A stretch of 5,700 nucleotides of DNA from Chloroflexota bacterium (GTDB taxonomy: Bacteria > Chloroflexota > Anaerolineae > Aggregatilineales > UBA3940): assembly GCA_024643825.1 (NCBI GenBank), contig JAHEME010000230.1, positions 1 to 5,700 on the forward strand, in the 5' to 3' direction. The notes beneath the pieces were generated by a model. It searched no databases. It saw only the letters and a list, made by a program, of their open reading frames with translations, and had not been told where the DNA came from. Each line of letters opens with the position of its first letter. The stretch's first letter is position 1. Below are positions 1 to 4,654 of this stretch, in pieces. The position numbers and the translations under genes are program-made.

Positions 1-379
1 ACCGATCCTGCACCATCGTCATCCCGGCAGTTTCCGCTTTCTGTGCCGCATCATCATCCCAGATGCCAAGCTGCGCCCATACCGCCCCTGCCCCCACTGC
101 GATGGCCTCCTCGACTACCCCGCCAAGATACTCGCGGCGGCGGAATACGTTCACAATGTCGATCTCTTCTGGCACATCCGCCAGCGTAGAGTAAACGGTC
201 AATCCTTCGATGTCGCCATGCACCTGCGGATTGACGGGGTAGATGGTGTAGCCCCAATCCCGCAGCATCAACCCGATGTTCCGGCTGGTGCGCATCGGTC
301 GATCCGACATACCCACAACGGCGATCACACGCGCATTGGTGAGCAGGGTGCGGAGGTCAGAGTCAGTGGAGAGGGTCAT
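1..379 (-). CDS. CoA-binding domain protein (YccU-like), C-terminus cut by window edge
   Basis: Small Rossmann-fold protein of the CoA_binding_2 (YccU) family, cytoplasmic, probably binding CoA or a related nucleotide; its cellular role is not well defined. The visible 126 residues begin MTLSTDSDLRTLL and contain the family landmarks in order: the dinucleotide-type strand VIAVVGMSDRP (about 18-28), GYTIYPVNP (about 43-51), the acidic segment IDIVNVFRR (about 73-81), AVWAQLGIWDDDAA (about 99-112) and a final MVQDR, which in the family is normally followed by a Cys and a short tail. Only about 10-20 residues should lie beyond base 1. The ATG at 379 fits the usual N-terminus. A GGAG (393-396) stands 13 bases upstream, rather far for a Shine-Dalgarno site. 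It follows the RNA methyltransferase gene on the same strand, with 63 bases between them holding two inverted repeats. No frameshift is seen. Confidence 0.9.
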   Translation of the reverse strand, partial: MTLSTDSDLRTLLTNARVIAVVGMSDRPMRTSRNIGLMLRDWGYTIYPVNPQVHGDIEGLTVYSTLADVPEEIDIVNVFRRREYLGGVVEEAIAVGAGAVWAQLGIWDDDAAQKAETAGMTMVQDR

Positions 380-398
380 TTTTTGTAGATATCTCCAT

Positions 399-419
399 CC
401 TGCCAATCGAATTGGCAGG
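399..419. promoter_or_regulatory. Perfect 9-bp palindrome upstream of the CoA-binding gene
   Basis: CCTGCCAAT (399-407) and ATTGGCAGG (411-419) are exact inverted copies around a 3-base centre. The centre lies 30 bases upstream of the CoA-binding protein ATG (379). No T-run follows on either strand on the exit side, so it does not look like an intrinsic terminator. Position and symmetry suit an operator for a dimeric regulator or an mRNA hairpin just before the weak GGAG. The regulator is unknown. Confidence 0.5.
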
Positions 420-420
420 C

Positions 421-448
421 TAAGAAAAAGATGTCTAATGAATTAGAC
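421..448 (-). terminator. Terminator-like hairpin at the end of the methyltransferase gene
   Basis: Read on the minus strand, GTCTAAT (448-442) and ATTAGAC (439-433) form a 7-bp perfect inverted repeat that includes the TAA stop codon of the methyltransferase. ATCTTTTTCTT (432-422) follows directly. The stem is AT-rich and the loop tiny, so one or two closing pairs would have to open. The stem plus U-run order is that of a weak Rho-independent terminator, possibly giving partial read-through to the CoA-binding gene. Confidence 0.5.
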
Positions 449-1174
449 GGCATCCGCATCCCCAAAGCGCGACGCATAGAGTCCAACCCCCACCGCAATC
501 GAGAGATTGAGCGAGTCCACCCGGTCGGTGATCGGGATGCCAACGGGCGTTCCCACCGCGCGGAACTCATCCGGCAGCCCCGCACTCTCATTGCCGAAGA
601 TCAGGCTGAAGGGTGGCTCGAACTCGACATCATTGAGGGCCGTCTCCGTGCCGGTGATGAACGGATACAACGCCCGGTCAACTTGATCCTGATAATCCTC
701 GAAGTGGTCGAAGTAGGCAAATCGGCTCTGAAATAACGCGCCCATCGATGCCCGCACCGCGCGCGGATCGAAGATGTCTACTGCGGGGCGGATCAGCGCG
801 AGGTCAGCCACGCCGAAGCTCAACATGGTGCGCAGGATGGTTCCGAGGTTACCCATATCGGAGGGGCTGACCAGCACGATGTGGTTCGCCGCCGGGTCGA
901 GGTCGGCCTCGTATTTGCGGAAGATGCCGACGGCCCAATCGTTGCCCCGGTTGGTGATGCGTTCGATGGAGCTATCGTTCTCCTCGATGCGGATGCGGCG
1001 TTCGGCGCACAGGGCGGCGATCTTCTGCACGCCCGCATTGCGCTGCCCCTTGGAATGAGTCAGCACGCTGATCACCTGCTGCGGGGCGTGGTGCAGCAGT
1101 TCCAGCGTAGGGAACACGCCGAAGGTGTACGCGTAGTCGAAGTCCTTCTGGTAGCGTTTCAGTGGGACGGGCAT
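443..1174 (-). CDS. SpoU/TrmH-family RNA 2'-O-methyltransferase
   Basis: Cytoplasmic SPOUT-class enzyme that uses S-adenosylmethionine to methylate a ribose 2'-OH in tRNA or rRNA; the exact target cannot be read from the sequence. Taking ATG 1174 the protein is 243 residues. An N-terminal substrate-binding part (about 1-90) precedes the trefoil-knot domain with all three SpoU motifs. Motif 1 is NLGTILRTMLSFG (about 109-121, with the conserved Asn and Arg), motif 2 LIFGNESAGL (about 191-200), and motif 3 runs about 213-233 (IPITDRVDSLNLS then an Ala/Gly-rich helix). The length is normal for single-domain members. A GTG at 1210 in frame would add 12 residues (MQSRLVECRLVV) that do not resemble the family, so ATG 1174 is preferred. 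The gene lies 52 bases after the stop of a phosphatase remnant and 63 bases before the CoA-binding gene, all on one strand, suggesting a former operon. Confidence 0.9.
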   Translation of the reverse strand: MPVPLKRYQKDFDYAYTFGVFPTLELLHHAPQQVISVLTHSKGQRNAGVQKIAALCAERRIRIEENDSSIERITNRGNDWAVGIFRKYEADLDPAANHIVLVSPSDMGNLGTILRTMLSFGVADLALIRPAVDIFDPRAVRASMGALFQSRFAYFDHFEDYQDQVDRALYPFITGTETALNDVEFEPPFSLIFGNESAGLPDEFRAVGTPVGIPITDRVDSLNLSIAVGVGLYASRFGDADAV

Positions 1175-1181
1175 GACAACA

Positions 1182-1210
1182 AGTCTACACTCAACGAGGC
1201 GACTTTGCAC
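1182..1210 (-). promoter_or_regulatory. Possible leaderless promoter of the methyltransferase gene
   Basis: On the minus strand GTGCAA (1210-1205), a 17-base spacer and TAGACT (1187-1182) form a weak -35/-10 pair. TAGACT ends 7 bases before ATG 1174, so transcription would begin at or next to the start codon. No Shine-Dalgarno sequence precedes that ATG. The match to consensus is modest. A promoter here would matter because the upstream gene of the operon is broken. Confidence 0.3.
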
Positions 1211-1226
1211 TCACCGAATGCACTAA

Positions 1227-1310
1227 TCACCCCTCCCGACGCAGCAGCACCAGCGTAATATCATCGAACTGGGCCGCCTCGCCGCGAAAGTCGTGTCCGC
1301 AAACCAGCCG
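1227..1310 (-). pseudogene. C-terminal remnant of a PP2C/SpoIIE-type serine phosphatase
   Basis: Read on the minus strand, this stretch encodes LVCGHDFRGEAAQFDDITL followed by VLLRREG and a TGA stop (1229-1227). The F-x-G-x-A-x-Q-F-D-D-I-T-L-V sequence is the characteristic last metal-binding segment (the DD pair) and final beta strand of RsbU/SpoIIE-like PP2C phosphatases, which end a few residues later just as here. Upstream the similarity stops near 1310, the frame meets a stop at about 1333-1335, and the plus-strand thioredoxin gene occupies the DNA where the other ~200 codons of the catalytic domain should be. The tail lies in the same direction as the methyltransferase gene, with normal operon spacing. 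The motif reading is what I see. Truncation by rearrangement is inference. Confidence 0.75.
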
Positions 1311-1320
1311 GGAACGGTGC

Positions 1321-1348
1321 TTGCAACGATCCGATCAATCGATACAAT
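1321..1348 (+). promoter_or_regulatory. Sigma-70-type promoter of the thioredoxin-like gene, possibly leaderless
   Basis: TTGCAA (1321-1326), a 16-base spacer and TACAAT (1343-1348) match the -35 and -10 consensus at 4/6 and 5/6. TACAAT is followed by only six bases (GGGCCT) before ATG 1355, so the predicted transcription start falls on or beside the start codon. No Shine-Dalgarno sequence is present, which agrees with a leaderless mRNA. Confidence 0.5.
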
Positions 1349-1354
1349 GGGCCT

Positions 1355-2443
1355 ATGGAAAATCCACTTCTCGATCCACGAACAATACGTATGCCGGAGT
1401 TTGGCCCCGGCGACTGGCTGAATGCTGACCATCCGCTGATGGGAGACGAACTGCGCGGGCGGGTGATCCTGATAGACTTCTGGGATTATACCTGCATCAA
1501 TTGTATACGGACTCTGCCCTATGTAACAGCATGGCACGAGCGTTATGCCGACCTCGGCCTGATGGTGATCGGCGTGCATGCGCCGGAGTTCAAGTTCGCC
1601 CATTCGCGCGCGCAGATCGAAGCGGCGTTGGCTGATTACGCGATTCGCTACCCGGTGCTGCTCGATAATGACTATGAGACGTGGCTGCGCTTCGCCAACC
1701 GCGCATGGCCCAGTAAGTACCTGATCGACAGCGACGGCTATCTGCGCTACCGCAATCAGGGCGAGGGTCACTATGAGGAAACCGAACGCGCGATCCAGGC
1801 GGCGCTGCGTCTGCGCGACCCCGATATCGTACTGCCCGATCTCCTGCCGCCGCTGCGCAACGAGGATGCCAGCGGCGCGGTATGTTACCGCCCCACGCCG
1901 GAACTCCATGCCGGGTTCGATGGCGGCGGACTGGGCAATCGAGAAGGCTACGCGCCCGATCACCCAATGGTGTATCGGCTGCCGGAGCCGTTTGAACGCC
2001 GCGAAAACGCCTTCTACGCGCAGGGAATCTGGCAGGCAGGCTCGGAGAGCTTCGCGTTTGCCGGGCAGGATGGCGGAAAGTTATCGCTTTCCTACCGGGC
2101 GGCGAGCGTCAACGCAGTGCTGAGTCCCTCCAGCGACCCGGTGGAAGTAATGCTCAACCTGCGCCGCAGCGACGATCCGCCGCTTGTGGAAGTCTGGCAG
2201 GACGGGCAGTATCTCACGCCTGTAAATGCAGGCAGCGATATCGAGTACGACGATGGCGGCCTGAGCTACGTCAACGTAGAGCGTCCGCGCCTGTACGAGT
2301 TAGTCCGCAACCCGGATTTCGAGTCGCATGAGATCACGCTGACCTTCCACGCGCACGGGTTAGCATTGTATGCGTTCACGTTTACGTCGTGCATCGTTCC
2401 CGGCGCAGATTCGGAGACTCCGGGGACGTATCGGGTGGGGTGA
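1355..2443 (+). CDS. Soluble thioredoxin-domain protein resembling the DipZ C-terminal half
   Basis: Predicted cytoplasmic thiol-disulfide protein of 362 residues. The N-terminal thioredoxin/redoxin domain (about 10-155) has LIDFWDYTCINCIRTLPYV, giving a redox CxxC at Cys47 and Cys50 within the W-x-Y-T-C-I-N-C form typical of DipZ and NHL-repeat thioredoxins. VIGVHAPEF (about 71-79) and the cis-proline AWPSKYLID (Pro119) are also present. The second half (about 175-360) starts at CYRPTPELHAGF and ends LALYAFTFTSCIVPG. It looks like the beta-rich carbohydrate-binding-like domain that follows thioredoxin in DipZ. The CcdA-like membrane part of full DipZ and any signal peptide are absent, so the protein should stay in the cytosol. 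The partner is not identifiable; peroxide defence or disulfide reduction is plausible from family only. It converges with the nucleosidase gene, so the two are not co-transcribed. Confidence 0.85.
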   Translation: MENPLLDPRTIRMPEFGPGDWLNADHPLMGDELRGRVILIDFWDYTCINCIRTLPYVTAWHERYADLGLMVIGVHAPEFKFAHSRAQIEAALADYAIRYPVLLDNDYETWLRFANRAWPSKYLIDSDGYLRYRNQGEGHYEETERAIQAALRLRDPDIVLPDLLPPLRNEDASGAVCYRPTPELHAGFDGGGLGNREGYAPDHPMVYRLPEPFERRENAFYAQGIWQAGSESFAFAGQDGGKLSLSYRAASVNAVLSPSSDPVEVMLNLRRSDDPPLVEVWQDGQYLTPVNAGSDIEYDDGGLSYVNVERPRLYELVRNPDFESHEITLTFHAHGLALYAFTFTSCIVPGADSETPGTYRVG

Positions 2444-2529
2444 GGGGATGGAACGGATTCTATCAGCCCGCTGACCGGGTGATGGATCATTGCGATGCTG
2501 AATTCTGCTTTGTACGAAGCCGTATGTAA

Positions 2530-2567
2530 AACTTCTCCCCTTCACCCTGGCAGGAAGGGGAGAAGTT
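2530..2567. terminator. Strong hairpin between convergent genes, likely bidirectional terminator
   Basis: AACTTCTCCCCTTC (2530-2543) and GAAGGGGAGAAGTT (2554-2567) are perfect 14-bp inverted copies around a 10-base loop. On the minus strand the stem ends in GTTTTAC, a short U-run; on the plus strand it ends GTTGTTA. It sits 86 bases after the thioredoxin-like gene and 95 bases after the nucleosidase gene, as expected for a shared terminator. Its pyrimidine-rich arm resembles the hairpin at 5617-5639, so it may also be a dispersed intergenic repeat. Confidence 0.7.
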
Positions 2568-2595
2568 GTTATCTGCTCTCAGTCACTGCTATACT
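2566..2595 (+). promoter_or_regulatory. Extended -10 promoter-like site pointing into the nucleosidase gene
   Basis: TTGTTA (2566-2571), an 18-base spacer and TGCTATACT (2587-2595, extended -10 with TATACT 5/6 to consensus). Initiation near 2602 would give RNA antisense to the 3' end of the nucleosidase gene at 2663 onward. No credible plus-strand gene follows. It may be a chance match or the relic of a lost gene. Confidence 0.35.
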
Positions 2596-2662
2596 GAAAA
2601 CGGTCACAAACTTCGCTCTTTCAAGGAACGAAAAACTGTGGTTAGTGCCCGCGCGCAGTATA

Positions 2663-3622
2663 TTAATGGTGGCCCCAGGCATCCAGGAATTCAAGAACCA
2701 CAGTGGCCGAATTATTTGCCGCAAGCTGGAAGAAAATGCCCATTTCATTCTCACCTGGGCCGCCGCCTGCCAGGTCTGACAGAGAGCGGAAGGCGATAAA
2801 CGGAACATTGTTTGTATAAGCGACATGAGCGACCGCAGCCGTTTCCATGTCCAGGGCATCCGCCCCGAATGTCTCCCACACCCATTCGCGATAATCTGCA
2901 TTGTCAACGAAGGTTGGACCGCTGACACCCTTGCCACCAACCACAACCTCAGGTTCGTGGTCAAAGCAGAAGCCTGATGCGGTGCAGTTCTCTAGATCGA
3001 CGTTGCTGCTCACCTGCTGGGCGACCGCAAGCATCTCCGGGTCAGCGTCAAACCAGAACTTGGAGTCCTCAGCATCCAGTGAGTTGCCCTCATGCGGTAC
3101 ATCACTGTACACCGGGAACATCATTCCATAGTTACCCAGATCCGCACGGAACCACGGCGGGACCCCATAGCTCCCGTCCGAGAATTCACGCGCAAATACC
3201 TGCTCCTGGTATTCGGCCCACTGTGCGGGAACCGTCACGTCGCCAATTGCAAGATTGGGGTTTACTCCCCCCGCAATGCCTGAAAAGACGATCCCTGTGA
3301 TATTGTAGTGATCCAGGGCAGTCTGGGTCATCATGGTGGCGTTCACCATGCTGACGCCGCTCAGGAACATCACGACCTTCTGGCCGCGAAGCTCGCCTAC
3401 ATAAAAGGAGCGCCCATTGATTGCGTCCACCCGGCTGATTTTTGCCTCCGCCTGAAGCTGCATCAGTTCAGGCGCAAAGGCGGAGACAACTGCCACACGC
3501 GGCGACTGGTCACCTCCAGGGTCGGATGTGGGTGCGGACGCGGCCAGCCTTGTTGATAGGGCAAAACCTACACCTACTACTACGGCGAAAGCAAGAACAA
3601 ATGATATTATACGATTCTTCAT
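2663..3622 (-). CDS. Exported MTA/SAH-nucleosidase-like protein (PNP/UDP phosphorylase superfamily)
   Basis: Predicted 319-residue secreted protein. Residues 1-30 form a clear signal peptide: MKNR, a hydrophobic core ISFVLAFAVVVGVGFAL and an A-x-A cleavage site near LAASA, with no lipobox. The mature part has the nucleoside phosphorylase fold in MTA/SAH nucleosidase order: VAVVSAFAPE (Glu52, matching the catalytic Glu12 of E. coli MTAN), LSGVSMVNA (88-96), FSGIAGG (113-119), ALDMETAAVAHVA (Glu260, matching Glu174) and FRSLSDLAGG (Asp283, matching Asp197). All three catalytic positions are present, so N-glycosidic cleavage of MTA, SAH or a related nucleoside is likely; the true substrate is unknown. 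The only two cysteines, 213 and 219, lie in an insert and could form a disulfide outside the cell. The ATG at 3622 has AGG six bases upstream and makes the signal peptide complete. It is somewhat longer than cytosolic MTAN (~230 residues) because of the signal and inserts around 135-235. Confidence 0.87.
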   Translation of the reverse strand: MKNRIISFVLAFAVVVGVGFALSTRLAASAPTSDPGGDQSPRVAVVSAFAPELMQLQAEAKISRVDAINGRSFYVGELRGQKVVMFLSGVSMVNATMMTQTALDHYNITGIVFSGIAGGVNPNLAIGDVTVPAQWAEYQEQVFAREFSDGSYGVPPWFRADLGNYGMMFPVYSDVPHEGNSLDAEDSKFWFDADPEMLAVAQQVSSNVDLENCTASGFCFDHEPEVVVGGKGVSGPTFVDNADYREWVWETFGADALDMETAAVAHVAYTNNVPFIAFRSLSDLAGGGPGENEMGIFFQLAANNSATVVLEFLDAWGHH

Positions 3623-3820
3623 GTTTTACCTGTGCCTTCCCTCAAATAATGAGAACAAAATCAATGGGACGAGATCAGGATTCAATGCATAGTCACTCCT
3701 CTCAAAGGGTAAAGGGGATATCTCAGCAGGTTGCCAGTTGAAGATCAATCCTGTTGATTCCATCATAGGGTCATACAGGTTCTATCTGTTACCTGGTTGC
3801 CTGCATACGTACCTCAACTG

Positions 3821-3897
3821 GGTAGGACTTACGCACTTGAACTCCTGGCACAGCGGGCGGCGCCCCTGCGTTCAGGCTGAACTGCGTAAAATCCTAA
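3821..3897. repeat. MITE-like short inverted-repeat element
   Basis: TAGGACTTACGCA (3823-3835) at the left end and TGCGTAAAATCCTA (3883-3896) at the right end are inverted copies with one substitution and one extra base. The interior is also quasi-palindromic, centred on CAGCGGGC / GCCCCTG (about 3851-3868), so the single strand could fold into one long imperfect hairpin. AACTG occurs directly before the left end (3816-3820) and at the right end (3896-3900), a possible but weak target duplication. Ends of the TAGGACTTACGCA type are, from memory, common on insertion sequences of cyanobacteria and allies. No transposase is inside, so it would be non-autonomous. Confidence 0.55.
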
Positions 3898-4097
3898 CTG
3901 TCACGAAACGACTACCCGCTCGAAAGCGCCAATCTACAAGAAGAGGATGAAAACTAAGGGTATGCTGTCCTTACTATGTGTTGTACAGAAGTATTTTCTG
4001 GATAGAGCATCACTCATGATTCAATACCGTAACAGTCTGGTGAATGATTCGTGAGGTAACTGTTTGAGTTTAATTTCTATGCCTGAAATTCCCTCTT

Positions 4098-4169
4098 AAC
4101 TCTGACGCAGCATCAGAGTTGGTTCATCCCTGTGAGGTGAGAGGAGTACGATGACTCCCTCCGATGAAC
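4098..4169 (+). other. Hairpin cluster with a masked mini-ORF start (possible structured RNA)
   Basis: AACTCTGA (4098-4105) pairs with TCAGAGTT (4113-4120) across a 7-base loop. One base later GTTCATC (4122-4128) pairs with GATGAAC (4163-4169). Nested inside, GGAGT (4143-4147) pairs with ACTCC (4154-4158) around loop ACGATG. The nested stem holds a GAGGAG Shine-Dalgarno-like run (4141-4146) and places ATG 4151 in the loop. That ATG opens a 13-codon frame MTPSDELQKASVM ending at TGA 4190-4192. The pairings are direct observations; an RNA function is inference and I recognise no known family. Confidence 0.35.
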
Positions 4170-4478
4170 TTCAGAAAGCCTCCGTTATGTGAGGATGGAA
4201 CAGCCAAAGACAGTCGAAATCCTGAGGTAATGCCAGATAACTATGACTTGCTATCGAGTCAGGGAAATTGAGTTTCTTGAACTGAATTGTGTACAACATC
4301 ATCCTATAGGCTATCAGCGCAAAATGGAATAGGACTTTTACCCTACATTGGAACAACCTGGAAGACGGGGCTGCTTCTTCACTGAGAAACTATGGGGATT
4401 CCGCTGACAGATTCTGCTCCCTGCACTACAGCTTGTCGTGCAGAGTTCTGTATGTCTATGCCTGTGCGGATCGGTTGA

Positions 4479-4577
4479 AAGCGGTTTATCCCCCACAGCG
4501 ACCGCGAGTCGACTCCCCACCTCCTACGTATCATCGCGCTGCTGATGCTGATCTTCAACCTGTTTGACGACGATTGA
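4479..4577 (+). pseudogene. Possible C-terminal tail of a lost membrane protein
   Basis: An open frame from 4479 to the TGA at 4575-4577 encodes 32 residues with a charged start (IPHSDRESTPH), a hydrophobic helix LLRIIALLMLIFNLF and the acidic end DDD. Most codons end in G or C, like the neighbouring real genes and unlike the AT-richer gap just upstream, where the frame is closed by a TGA at 4476-4478. No start codon with a ribosome binding site is present, so this reads best as the 3' end of a gene whose body was lost. I do not recognise the family. It could instead be a chance frame in the proline dehydrogenase upstream region. Confidence 0.4.
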
Positions 4578-4643
4578 CGCTGGACGCTGCGAAGCAAGAG
4601 GGGGTACACTCGGTAAAGAACGAGAACTCTATCCCCGCACCGC

Positions 4644-4648
4644 AAGGA
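4644..4648 (+). promoter_or_regulatory. Ribosome binding site fixing the proline dehydrogenase start
   Basis: AAGGA stands six bases before ATG 4655. This selects that start over the in-frame TTG at 4574, which has no such site, overlaps the preceding stop codon and would add 27 residues without family resemblance. Confidence 0.75.
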
Positions 4649-4654
4649 CGATCC

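Larger units (their letters stand above)
3623..4478. other. Long AT-richer gap without a convincing gene
   Basis: About 850 bases visibly poorer in G+C than the flanking genes. Stops are frequent in all frames. The longer open stretches (for example 3738-3950 plus and 4171-4356 minus) have no recognisable motif and no good ribosome binding site. The gap holds the nucleosidase gene's 5' region, a ~75-bp inverted-repeat element (3821-3897) and a hairpin cluster (4098-4169). Composition returns to coding-like near 4479. It may be decayed mobile or acquired DNA, but I recognise no transposase remnant. Confidence 0.6.

Noticed and set aside
1223..1963. Long minus-strand open frame opposite the thioredoxin-like gene
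   Set aside because: It is antisense to a clear gene, has no family motif, and its last part is the out-of-frame reading of the phosphatase tail.
2566..2799. Plus-strand frame downstream of the extended -10 site as a small protein gene
   Set aside because: It lies almost wholly antisense to the conserved C-terminus of the nucleosidase and has only a GTG start with a weak ribosome binding site.
3738..3950. 70-codon plus-strand open frame in the long gap
   Set aside because: It runs straight through the inverted-repeat element, has no ribosome binding site and resembles no protein I know.
4098..4230. Group II or group I intron remnant
   Set aside because: The hairpins do not match domain V or P7 core sequences and no reverse transcriptase or endonuclease is nearby.
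3979..4298. TGTTGTACA (3979-3987) and its inverted copy TGTACAACA (4290-4298) as ends of a ~320-bp element
   Set aside because: Nine bases in an AT-rich gap can match by chance, the similarity does not extend, and no target duplication is visible.
4171..4356. 61-codon minus-strand frame, considered as a transposase fragment
   Set aside because: The hydrophobic N-terminal part and RMM/FKK residues gave no DDE or other transposase motif.
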